Shown here: positions 44,647-54,892 of the stretch, piece after piece
How the letters are laid out: every line of letters starts with the position of its first letter
Position numbering within the stretch: the stretch's first letter is position 1
The notes under the pieces: generated by a model
What the model was told of the DNA's origin: nothing
The model's database searches: none
Seen by the model: the letters and a program-made list of their open reading frames with translations, nothing else
Origin: Schizochytrium sp. TIO01
Taxonomy: Eukaryota > Sar > Bigyra > Thraustochytrida > Thraustochytriidae
Length of the DNA stretch: 64,000 nt
Direction: 5' to 3'
Assembly (NCBI GenBank): GCA_004764695.1
Contig: SMSO01000036.1
Location: 1,012,001 to 1,076,000, forward strand
Made by a program: the position numbers and the translations under genes

Positions 44647-44955
44647 TTATCGCTTTCCCTCATTAAACTCACCTTTGGTGGACTCCTTGTAAACCTTATC
44701 TTGGGAGCGCTTGGGCGGAGAAGCCCAGTAGACGTCCCCTGCACCTCGGGAAAGCTGTGCTTGAGACGAATATTGAAGGGGCTCACGTTGTGCTGTGGAA
44801 AATACTTTCGTGCGCTGCGGCAGGCGATAATATTGTCGTGATGATGCTGCAGACCATGGAAAGCCAGCCATCCGGCAGCTCACGGTCGCCAACTTTGAGA
44901 TAGAATCCCCTACTCTGCGCGACGAAGACTCGAGGAGAGCCAAGGAGTTCCCCAT
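44647..44955 (-). CDS. Small hypothetical protein, possible N-myristoylation
   Basis: A 102-residue frame with an ATG start, beginning MGNSLALLESSSRRVGDSIS, where Gly2 and Ser/Asn positions suit N-myristoylation. The middle is Ser/Arg/Gln/Tyr-rich (ASSRQYYRLPQRTKVFSTAQ), and the end contains GDVYWASPPKRSQDKVYKES. I do not recognise it. Near its end ACCAAAGGTGAGTTT is a strong splice donor; paired with CAG at 44572 it would remove a 101-base intron and give a slightly different C-terminus (TKEYVIIKL). It lies 575 bases upstream of the TTLL9-like gene on the same strand. Coding status is uncertain. Confidence 0.4.
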   Translation of the reverse strand: MGNSLALLESSSRRVGDSISKLATVSCRMAGFPWSAASSRQYYRLPQRTKVFSTAQREPLQYSSQAQLSRGAGDVYWASPPKRSQDKVYKESTKGEFNEGKR

Positions 44956-47397
44956 CTCTCTAATTTGGCACCGATGGAATCTTATAGCAGTTTATTTATC
45001 CATGAAGCGTATACCTCGCAAGTAAAATAGTATGAACTCATCTAGACATGACATGTGTATCAAATACACAACACATAGAGCGAGGGTTGTCTACAAAACG
45101 AAAGAATATTCCTTGGCAACGGCTTGCTTCGAAACAACCTAAAAGTTTTGAGCGCGAATTAAAATAGCTTACGACACCAGAAAGGACTATGGATATCATT
45201 TCCCCTCAAAACCTATCAATCAATTACATTCACCTTGGACGCGAGGGCAACTACGATACGAGAGGAATTCATTGGAGGCAGCTCGTTTTAATATATATCT
45301 GAATATACACAAACAACTTATTTGGACATTTAATCTACAGAATGAATGTCTTAGCCGGCAATTTGAGCTAAAGAATATAAAATTCACATCAAACTCTGAG
45401 GTGCCTTCTACAGATTCGAAATGGGCACCTTAGCCTGCAGCTTGCGCTAGCGTGAATTAAATTCGAATTTACTCGACATAAATCATCTATGATACAAAAA
45501 GAGTATTCTAGCCAACGATTTATGTTGAGCAAATGAAGCGCATAGCTTATCTGGCAAAACCATCAGTGAAATGAAACGAGCTTCTTCGTGACGATTCACG
45601 GTGGAGTGGCAGTTTCATTAAGTGAGAACTTGCTCTATTACAAAGGGCCATTGAGAGGCAAGAGGTTGAGTGTCGGCGGACACCGCGGCGAGGATGCAGG
45701 AAACGCTTGCAGACTCGTTGCCTCATTTTGGGGTCGACTCAGACGAGCTGGTTGGCCACGACGGCATGTCCCCATCGTCCAGTAGTGTCCTCATTACCGC
45801 AGGGTCGTTTAACCGATCATGTTTTTCTCTATCTCACTAAATTTCGGTTGTATATTGCGAGCAGAGCTTGGCTTATCTTAGGTGTCGAATTGCGCTGTAA
45901 AACCGCTGCGCTTAAGATCTCTCTTGATGTGTCGCCTCCCGAGCACAACCTGCATGGCCTGCATGGCCTGCTTGGCGGAGCCATTGGAGGCCTGAGGGCC
46001 GAGAGAGCTGTGCAAGGTCTGAGCAAGACGTGAGCAAGGTCTGGGCAGGCCTCGGGCAAGGCTCAGACGCTTCAGCTCATGCCCATACCGTCTCTCTGAG
46101 CTGTACGACGTCGGCGAGGACAAGAAATACGGGATAGTTCGTTGAGCAGATTAGTAGTTGAAGGGCAAACCGTTTCACAATCTGTTTTTAATACTTACTT
46201 GACAGTGCTAAATTTGCCAACTGCCCTTGTGCCCTTAGACGACTTCTCTTAGCTTTCACTGGGCCGATCAGGCGAGTCGTTCTTAGCTTCTTTACTATTT
46301 CTTTCTACTCAGAGCTGGGCTACCCCCTCCCCGCAAGAAAATGGGACTAGCCCAACAATTGTAACGAGTTTCGTCTGATGACCTCTCGATATGCTCAGAC
46401 ATGTGCAGATGTTGACTACCATTCCTGTCTACGGCTTGAGCAGCTTGAAAGACTGTTTGAAAGCTAGCTTAAAATGGCGGTTTGAAAGACATTTTGTTGA
46501 GTAACCGCAAGAAGCTAGAACTTTCTCTTCGCTAACAAAGAGAAGTACAATACATACCTTATTCGTGTAGAACTTTTGGCGGTTTCCTAGTGAGAATCTC
46601 GTAAATCTTAAGATAAATTAGTAAATATATAATTAAAGGATTGCTGCTCTGTACGTTGGCGCCTCAAGGTCAGCAAACCCCTTTCACAAAAACCTGAAGA
46701 CCAGAAGCAACACAACAGCGCAAGCTCTACATGCAGTTGAGCGTGGGCTTTGTGAACGAGACGCAAGACATCGCGAGGAGTGCACGATGTCAAGGGAAGA
46801 TGATGACATTTGCTGTATTTCGGTGCGGTTGAGCGACAAGATGTCTCGTAGCGAGACCACTTTCATACTGCTTTTTGGAGTAAATAAGGCTGACAGTCCT
46901 TGTAAACTTTATTTCGGTAATGTTTGGATATGAGAATAGCTATAAGAATAGTATACTCAAGAGTTATACTGTTGCTGGGCTCAAAAGGAGTCTACGTCTG
47001 CTTAGTTGCCTGTTTGTGTTGAGTTTTTAGACTCCAGGAAGGGCGGAGGGACACTTATTGCGTACTTTTTCAAGTTAGGTGGATGACAAACTTTTAGTTT
47101 TGTCTCTCGCAAAGGGTTGCATGGGCTGTAAGGGCTAATATGAATGTCTAGAGCTCAAGAATGTGGCTTAACGAGCACACGACTATGGTAAAGTAAAGTG
47201 CAGAGTGATCTCAACGACACTAATGAATGAAAGAGGGTATCTTGAACTTTAAGGAAGCGAGAAGGAAAATTAAAATGTAAGTTCGAGTAAGAATAAATTA
47301 AAAAAGTACTTGGTAGGGACTAACACCACGATGTTTTATATAAATATCAGATTCTAGATTATTTAAAATTAGCATTAATATGCAAGCTCCAAGGCTT

Positions 47398-47600
47398 CGT
47401 AGGTGTAGGTGATTAAAGCTGGTTGTTTGAGTTATCTGGAATTCCGAGGAGAATCAAGAGTAAGCTGCAAAGGTTGTGAGAATCATTTTGACTACTCGAA
47501 CCTTACCAACGCGCATTGTGCCACCCAATTCCACAGAGCCACACAAACTGCCATAGCCGACAAAGCAAACATCTATGCTCCTGCCCAGCTTCCATATTAA
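47398..47600 (+). repeat. Direct repeat, copy 1 (about 200 bp)
   Basis: Copy 1 contains GTAGGTGATTAAAGCT near its start and CAGCTTCCAT near its end. It matches 47678-47879 at about 280-base offset (279 after one indel), with near identity over the central 140 bases. A 63-codon frame is open here but is frame-shifted and stopped in copy 2, so the repeat is probably not coding. Confidence 0.85.
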
Positions 47601-47677
47601 TGTGGATTTTAAAACTAGAAAGTTGAAAGTCGCAGATTCTAGGTTGCTTCGAAATTGACATGCAAACTGAGGAGCAA

Positions 47678-47879
47678 CGTAGATGTAGGTGATTAAAGCT
47701 AGCTATCTGTGTTATCTGGGGTTCACGGAGAATCAAGAGTAAGCTGCAAAGGTTGTGAGAATCATTTTGACTACTCGAACCTTACCAGCGCGCATTGTGC
47801 CACCCAATTCCACAGAGCCACACAAACAGCCATAGCCGACAAAGCAAACATCTGTGCCCCTGCTCAGCTTCCATGTCAA
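47678..47879 (+). repeat. Direct repeat, copy 2 (about 200 bp)
   Basis: Second copy of the segment at 47398-47600. The first 45 bases after GATTAAAGCT have diverged, and one base is missing. The rest differs at only a few positions (for example ACCAACGCG versus ACCAGCGCG). No terminal inverted repeats or target-site duplications are obvious. Confidence 0.85.
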
Positions 47880-50304
47880 TAAGCCGCAACAAAATGAATC
47901 TCGACAACACTTTCAATATAAATACTTCAGTAGTCCTATCCGGGGCCTGACTGAAAAGATAATTAAAAAGACCAACAAATGTTGGAGAAAGTAAGTTGTT
48001 ATCATGAATGCGTAGCTGGCCCTCGCTGGCGATAACGTATTTTCATATTTACTAATATGCAACGAAAGTATGATGAAGTAAATATACAATCTTCACAGGA
48101 CTTGGATGAAATCCAGCAAACAAACCATATCAAACAAGCAAAAGGTACATACTTGGTACTTTCTTAAACATAAGTTAAAGGGAATCCAAGTATTGGGAGA
48201 AGTTGTCAAGACTAAACGTCCAAACACGAACGACCTAAGTCTACTCATGGCACATTTTCTACTACTTGAATTCACCTAACATAAATACAAGCCACAGCGC
48301 AGAAACGTTTTTAAACAACGTAATAAATTACAAACTCGATCAAAAAGTGACGAGAGAAAGTAGGTTCAACAATAGAATCGATGTAACAACCGAAAGCATA
48401 TGAGCGAACGACTGACGTTTCCCTCGGCAACATAAAGACAGAGCCTACAATGTATACCAATGAATTGCCAAGGCGGGCAACGTGTAGCTTGTAGAATATG
48501 TTGGCGAGATTACATCCACTTTACGAATAAAGTAACATTGCAGAACGAATAGTTCGCAAGGCTTTCATTCGCTACAAATTTTAAATCTCGCCAACTTTTA
48601 ATTTATTAAAAAAAAAAAAAAAAAAAAGTAAGTTAAGTGTTAAATGCAAACAAGAAACGATCATAGCACTTACAAACTCCCGCTCCTAACAACACACAGA
48701 TTGAAAATAATACCAGGCAGTCACATAAGTGCGTCTTGTGCTGAGCGAATTATAATTACGCAAACAATGGTTTTGAGAGAAGCTGCAGAGACTTTAAGGT
48801 CAGATTTGATCGATTCTAGTCTAAAGTAGTAGACTTATCAAATCACATTGTCTACTGTAAAAGGTAAGTTACAGCACAAGATAGCACAAGGACGCCAAAA
48901 GACAACATTAGAACAAGCAAGAACAAAACATGAACTCTTATCAAATGAAGAGATATTCATGATTCAAGAAATCTCAAAGTAAGTTGCAATGGAGTTGGAA
49001 GACTACACTAATCACATCAAGTACTAACCTAGATTGACTGAAAAAAATTGATATAGTTGCACCACGATGCAATTCAAGCAAGCAAATTGTCGCAAGTAAT
49101 CAGGTCATGAATTATAAGATTGAGCGAAAGCAACTGTTGAGGAAGGTTGTAACGGTTAATATGAATGATCTGCACTTGAAGCAAAGCTGAGCGCTGTCTT
49201 ACATGATGAATCTAGCAACATAACACATCTGCAAAACACTGCACCATCTTGCAGGTATGCATATTTTGGTAAATGATGCGTAACATTAAGAAGAGAAGGC
49301 ACGTGTCTTCTTTTCTTTTTGAAGACTAGTTCCTGTTTTCATAGGCTGGTCTGGTAATGAGGCGAATGAGCTGGAATGGTAATTGTCCCTTTTCATAGTT
49401 TGAGTGTAATGGAGTGCGAGCGTTGGCAACGACATTTACTCTATATTGACAACGTGAGCAATGACCAAGTCAGGTGGTCCAACTAGTTTATTCTGGTGAA
49501 ATGGTAATGTCCCTTACTCCAATCAAACTATGTCTTCTCTTTTTCTTTTTTTTCTTTTTTTAAAAATCTAAATTCCTATATTCAATCTACATAATTTTCA
49601 AACATTCATATTCTTTGAGCCTTCCTTTTTCTTTCTGATCCAGCTTTTTGAGCTTGTCTTACATCATTTAATATGCAGATTGAAGAGCCTTTTTTTATAG
49701 TATTGGATGTGGGATTTACTTAGGGATGATCTCCAAATCTATCAAGATTCAAGGTTGCAAATACAAGTTTTTCAAACGCACAGCTCCAAAACAGCATGCA
49801 TAAGACCGGCTGTTATCCATCCTGGTGGATAATGAAGCTTCAATCAAACCCGTATTTTGCGTGTCCAACTCTTTTTTTCTTTTTTTAAAATAAATATTAT
49901 GAGAAGACGGATAGATTTTCACTTCTCCCAAAATTCTTATTTTCGTCTTGGGCAAAGCCTAGCTCTCATTTGTCTAAATACAGCGAGATTTGCGTTTGTA
50001 TAATTCAGCAGTTGCATCTTTGTAACAAAAAAGCTGCACTTTTGATTGTTAGCTGAGGGCTCTAAGACTAGAGGTTAGCAAAAAAAGCAGCAAAACGTTC
50101 GCATGACCACAGACAAATGGAAACTCAACACACTAAATCTTGCATTTAAACAAAGTAAGCAGTATAGATTTAATAAAAAAAAAAAAAAGAACTAACTTAG
50201 TGCAGTTGCTAGAGTGTAAATCACAACAGCTCTAGGCTTTAACAAAGACATCAGCCTTTACCCCGGAGTAACGAAATTCGGAAGATGCGGTCAACACCAA
50301 AACT

Positions 50305-51327
50305 TCAAACAGAAGCATGAGACAATAGGTCAGCAATTTCCTTCTGAAAATCAAACCATGCAGACCATGCATCCATTTGTGTAGCGAGGTCCGGCTCTTC
50401 GGAGCGATAAAACACAGATTTGGTCTCAACACCCTCGTCATCACGATCGACTCGCATGTGTAATCGAAAACCAGTAGAAGCCAAAAATTCACGACATCCC
50501 GGAACTTCTGCAATATCTAAGCGAAATTGTTGGTTCATTGCATTGATTGTCCGCACCGCCTCGCTCTCTGGATGTGCTACTACACGATCAAATAATGCTC
50601 TGAGGTGTCGCAAAGCTCCTTGCGCACGGCGACGAGCGCCGGCATCTGCACCTCCATAAGTAATCATCTGTTCCAGTGCCTCTTCTACAATATCCATAGT
50701 ACCAGGCTTGCGTTTGGCCATGAAAGCATCAATTGTGGCCTTGTCTTTAGCATACACAATATCTTCCTCTGTTCGCTGGGCGGCAATGACACGATCCGCT
50801 GCCTGTTCCAACCTCTGTTGTTTTGCCTCAGCCTCGGCTTTAGCATCTGCTTCTGCTTGAAGAGCCGCCTCCTCGGCCTCTTGCTGACGATGGGCCTCGT
50901 CAGCCTGAGCTCGAGCCTCAAGTTCGAGCTGTCGTTTACGCTCAGCCTCAAGCTCTCTTGCTTCTTGAGCAGCAGAAGCACCACTAAGTTGTTCGAGTAG
51001 ATTTACAGTAAGCTCTAAAAGCTCTTCTCTTTGTTCAGATACCCCTTGGGCTCGACTTCTGTAGCGGTCTCCGTACTTGAATTCCTTCGAAACAGGGTCT
51101 TTCTCTTGGCTCCGTTTCGCAAACTTCGCAACGGTGTCGGCAAGCGCCCCGGAGAGTTCTTCGTGAGCCTTTTGTACGGCCTTTTCATCGTTTGCTTTTT
51201 CTTCAAGATATTTTTTATCACTGCTTTCCGCAGCAGATAATTTTCGTGCTTCTTGGCGCTCCTCGACGCCGGCAAGCTCAGCGGCAAGCGCTTTCAAGGC
51301 CTTCTCTGTACGGGTCAGCTCCGTCAT
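50305..51327 (-). CDS. PUB-domain coiled-coil protein
   Basis: A 340-residue protein. Residues about 1-230 are helical and highly charged, with a Glu/Ala/Gln-rich coiled coil at about 110-195. Residues about 238-325 look like a PUB (PUG) domain: ALRHLRALFDRVVAHPESEA, VRTINAMNQQFRLDIAEVPG and CREFLASTGFRL, the pattern of peptide:N-glycanase and UBXN6. PUB domains bind the C-terminal tail of p97/VCP, linking cargo to ubiquitin-dependent extraction or degradation. No UBX, UBA or transglutaminase domain is present. The frame is open eight codons upstream to a TTG; the ATG at 51327 is the first in frame. A p97 adaptor role is inferred from the domain alone. Confidence 0.72.
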   Translation of the reverse strand: MTELTRTEKALKALAAELAGVEERQEARKLSAAESSDKKYLEEKANDEKAVQKAHEELSGALADTVAKFAKRSQEKDPVSKEFKYGDRYRSRAQGVSEQREELLELTVNLLEQLSGASAAQEARELEAERKRQLELEARAQADEAHRQQEAEEAALQAEADAKAEAEAKQQRLEQAADRVIAAQRTEEDIVYAKDKATIDAFMAKRKPGTMDIVEEALEQMITYGGADAGARRRAQGALRHLRALFDRVVAHPESEAVRTINAMNQQFRLDIAEVPGCREFLASTGFRLHMRVDRDDEGVETKSVFYRSEEPDLATQMDAWSAWFDFQKEIADLLSHASV

Positions 51328-52670
51328 CTTGCGCACTCTCTTGTACGTCAAGCACCGCTACTACTAGTCAAAAGCCTTTCGCTCTAGAACCGAAGGTGCG
51401 CCTCTTTCGCCTTGGCCAGGCTATCTTGGTCGACCAACGCGTGCAGGTCTCCCGTTTGAGGCTTTCTTGAGAATTAATTGATTGAGAATGTGAAAAAGAA
51501 GGATCGCTCCAGATTGGTCCCTTTTGACCTTATTACTACTAATTGCCTATGAGATCATTTTTATATCGTACTGGTGACTTCTACTACTAATGGACAAACC
51601 CTTTCGATGAGTGCGTAGGTGCGTGGCATTTCGTACCTACTAGATGGCCTACTCGGAGCCAATGCGAACATATTCGATGTTCACGGGCTAATTATATCTT
51701 CTTCGTCCAAGGTTAATCTGGTCTCCTCTTGGATTTGCCCTAAACAATATAAGAGATGCTTTAGCTCTCCTTACGAATGGAGGAGGTTTCTGACAGCAAA
51801 CGGACTCAGAAACAGCAGCATTGACGCTTTGTTCGCCTGCTTGGAATATAAAGAATTGCCTCACACTACATCCCATGATATGTATAGTATTCGACTTAAC
51901 CAAAGTTCTTAAAATACCTCGATGACTCCATACATGTTCTTCGACTTGCGAAGCCTTCTTGCTCCGTCTAAACTCTTCGCCACCTGCTCTGAGTTGATGT
52001 GAGCAGACAGAACGAAGGGTTATCCGCACCGAGCCTCCATTCCCGCCTCAGCTCTGCAAGAGTGGGCCTTTGCCAAGCAAGCCCCATTTCTGACCCAGTT
52101 CCCGACTCTACCATCGTTAGCCATCTCGGTTATGCCTCAAACCCACAGAACATCACAGACTTTGCGCCGCACTGTTCACTGTTCATCATACACGCTCACC
52201 TCTTGTGCAAAAAAGGAAAGCAATGATGGCGCAAGCAACCACCACCGTCTCACCGAAGTTTTAATCGAGACCAGGAACACCGCAATGTGTCAAACAATCA
52301 ATTGTGCAATCAATCAATCCATCCAAGCGTGAAGGCAAACCAGATCATGAACCCAGGAAGCGAACCCTCCCACTGCCCACGCACCCGTGTCGGTTGCAAT
52401 TCCTATCCTGAGGAACCGTTGAACCAAAGGCAACGGACTCAGTCCACGCCTCTGAAGTCGTGTCGCTTGTCTCTCCAAACCGTCTCGACATGTTTCGGTG
52501 CCGGCGCTGTGCTTCCTCTCGCACGGGCACATCCTTTCTTTTCTACTCCGGCGACTCCTCGGCCGACTGACCTCGAGTCCTGGCATCTGTCATGAGCATG
52601 GCCACCCTTCTTGGACCTGGAGTTCCTGAGATGAAAGGAAACTGAGAAGAAGTTCGAGGGACCGGTATGT

Positions 52671-52705
52671 ATTGCATTGCATTGCATTGCATTGCACTGC
52701 ATTGC
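52671..52705. repeat. (ATTGC)n pentanucleotide repeat
   Basis: Seven ATTGC units, one changed to ACTGC. Confidence 0.9.
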
Positions 52706-53001
52706 CTTCCCAGTCCGCTCCCTGTTAGAACTCGGAGAAGGTGCAGGAACCCTCACGACCAACTTGCGAGTAGACCGACCGACCGCCGCGATCGTGTCGA
52801 ACTCGGGGCCCTCTGCAGCCTCGGGGTGAAGCAGTCCGCTCAAGATCAAGCAAGAACCTGACCTTTGCCCGCTCATCGATCGAGTTTGCAGAAGGTCAAG
52901 TGCAATCAACTTGAAATCCGGAGACACGAGCGTAGCTAACCTTAGTTGGGCTCCTAAAGAGGGGCTAGTGGAAACAGTAGGGCCTGCCTTCCAAAACGAG
53001 G

Positions 53002-53082
53002 CGAAATGAGCGAATGAAATGAAAAGAAATGAGATGAAATGAGATGAAATGAGATGAAATGAGATGAAATGAGATGAAATGA
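53002..53082. repeat. 10-bp minisatellite (GAGATGAAAT)n
   Basis: Five perfect tandem units of GAGATGAAAT (53031-53080) with degenerate GAAATGA units before them. It ends about 250 bases upstream of the carrier ATG. The 10-base period matches that of the unrelated repeat at 5262-5374. Confidence 0.92.
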
Positions 53083-53334
53083 ATTCTTTTTAAAAGGTGA
53101 ATAGAATAGATGGATTAAAAAATTAGTTTCGCTTGTGATTATAATTGTAATGAATTGTGAGTGAGTGGGACCGCAAATTGCATTGTTTTCTGACGCTCGG
53201 GACCAGCATACGAAGAACTGCAGGTGGAGAACTACTGCAGGCTACACGCATTGAAGCAAATCCTGAAGCTGGGAACTCTTGGTTGTCCTTTGGTTGGAAA
53301 CACTTGCGGTAGCGGAAAGCAGGACTCGGCAGAG

Positions 53335-54408
53335 ATGGTGTTTGCAGCAAGCACGATGGAGAGCCTGGGCGAGGCCTCTGCTGGAGGAATGGCAGGAGTC
53401 TTCTCGACAGCTACAATGTACCCTTTAGTTGTCGTCAAAACACGATTGCAAGCTCAACGAAAACAAGAAGCTAAGGAACACCTTGGAGAGGAAGCGCATA
53501 AACTTGCCGATGAACCTGGAGCTGCCCAGAGTAAAGCAACGCAGAAAAAGCTTCCTGAGCACTACAATGGACCTCTTGATTGCTTGCTCAAAGTTGCCAC
53601 ACATGAAGGTTTGCGCGGCTTGTATTCAGGACTTGCCAGTTCTCTTCCGAGAGCTTTCTTGACCAACTTCATCTTTTACTTCTTCTACGCGTACCTGAAA
53701 CCATTCTTTCGCAAGTCGCAGACGATGGCTGGCAATATGCTGCACGGCATTTTGGCTGGCATCGGCGTGCAGCTCGTTATGGTACCGTACGAGATGGTCA
53801 ATGTGAAGGTTATGACCGACAAGACCGGCAAGACTAAGTTCTTGGACACATGCGCAAAAATCTTGCGGAAGGATGGTCTTCTAGGGTTTTACAAAGGTAT
53901 CGTCCCATCGCTCATCCTGACACTTAACCCTGGAATCACTAATGTTGTAAGACATTATCTCACTCCATCTGGAATGCAAGCTAGTGCAGGAAAGAACTTC
54001 TGGTCTGGGGCGTCGAGTAAAGCGGTGGCATCGATGATAACCTACCCATATGTTGTGGCGAAGGTACAAATGTTTACACACGAAAAGAAGGATCATCCCT
54101 CCCACACATTATCCAGCACAGAGACACCAAACTGCCAAAGTGATGAAAACGCTGATGGGGTCTCGTCATCAGTGACAAAGACAAAGGAAGGATCGTCTGT
54201 CCAGCAGCAACAGCATCATCATGATGAAACCACTGTGGCTGGAGTTCTAGGCCGAATTATTAAGGATGAAGGTGTTAAAGGAGTTTACAAAGGATGCGAG
54301 ATGCAACTTGGCACTGCTGTTCTAAAAGAGGCAATTCTAAACATGACTAGGCATCAAATTGAACAATTTATCATGGGGTTCTTTGTGTCACCATCAATGA
54401 CCGAGTAA
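53335..54408 (+). CDS. SLC25-family carrier, peroxisomal PMP34/PXN-like
   Basis: A 357-residue solute carrier with the three-fold repeat of the mitochondrial carrier family, six membrane segments in all. Signature sites lie at Pro30 (PLVVVKTRLQAQ), Pro151 (PYEMVNVKVMTD) and Pro238 (PYVVAKVQMFTH). The first and third lack the usual acidic residue, a deviation also common in peroxisomal carriers of NAD, CoA or adenine nucleotides (PMP34, PXN, ANT1). Repeat ends include GLRGLYSGLASSLPRAFLTN, LLGFYKGIVPSLILTLNPGI and GVKGVYKGCEMQLGTAVLKE, typical of that group. An unusual Ser/Asp/Gln/His-rich loop (about 251-305) splits the third repeat. The upstream open frame starts only at GTG; the ATG at 53335 has G at -3 and +4. 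Family assignment is firm, peroxisomal location and substrate are inferred. Confidence 0.85.
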   Translation: MVFAASTMESLGEASAGGMAGVFSTATMYPLVVVKTRLQAQRKQEAKEHLGEEAHKLADEPGAAQSKATQKKLPEHYNGPLDCLLKVATHEGLRGLYSGLASSLPRAFLTNFIFYFFYAYLKPFFRKSQTMAGNMLHGILAGIGVQLVMVPYEMVNVKVMTDKTGKTKFLDTCAKILRKDGLLGFYKGIVPSLILTLNPGITNVVRHYLTPSGMQASAGKNFWSGASSKAVASMITYPYVVAKVQMFTHEKKDHPSHTLSSTETPNCQSDENADGVSSSVTKTKEGSSVQQQQHHHDETTVAGVLGRIIKDEGVKGVYKGCEMQLGTAVLKEAILNMTRHQIEQFIMGFFVSPSMTE

Positions 54409-54892
54409 TGCCACATTGATATTTTGATTCGGCTTTCACTAGAAGATAATAAAAATAAGGAGATAAATTGATTGTTCAATCGATATGGAACTTTACAAAA
54501 ATGTACGCGATTCTTTTCCTTACAAGGCTATGGGTAGGGACTTAAAAAAAAGTCTGTCTCTTATTTAAAAAACAAAAGAACAAAGTCCTTCTTACGAGTA
54601 ATCATAAAGCGGTCCTGAATATATGGGCTTGGAAGGAAAGATCTCTAAGAATTTAGCAAGGCTTCTGATACCATATCAGAGGTTTAGAACACGCTATTGC
54701 TTAATAAAATACCAAGTAAGTGAAATAGCGCCAATGGCAAGAAGAAAAAAAACTTGTTGGATAGAGATAGGATAGAAATCACAGTAGAGAAGGTTCTTTT
54801 TGGTTGGCATTACTTATTACACCATCCGTATCTTTTGCATGAAGGATGCATCAACGGAATGGCGGCATACTGAAAAGGTTTTTGCAGGGAAA
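54409..54892. other. Convergent 3' intergenic region
   Basis: This 484-base gap separates the tail-to-tail carrier and 6-phosphogluconate dehydrogenase genes. An AATAAA-containing stretch at about 54449 may be a polyadenylation signal for the carrier. No gene is seen. Confidence 0.5.

Larger units (their letters stand above)
44956..50304. other. Large gene-poor region
   Basis: More than 5 kb with no frame over about 110 codons that looks coding. Contents: a GC-richer patch at about 45,690-46,120 with CATGGCCTG repeated; a duplicated segment near 47.4 and 47.7 kb; four GTAAGTT sequences on the plus strand between 47,991 and 48,985; an A18 tract at about 48,609-48,627; and pyrimidine tracts at 49,535-49,565. 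It could hold a non-coding transcript or simply be spacer. Confidence 0.45.
51328..53334. other. Divergent spacer, no gene supported
   Basis: About 2 kb between the divergent PUB and carrier genes. Frames of about 100-160 codons occur at 51.6-52.9 kb on both strands without domains, and one runs through the ATTGC repeat. Two simple repeats are listed separately. Confidence 0.5.

Noticed and set aside
52439-52927. 162-codon minus-strand frame
   Set aside because: It includes the translated ATTGC repeat and shows no protein family features.
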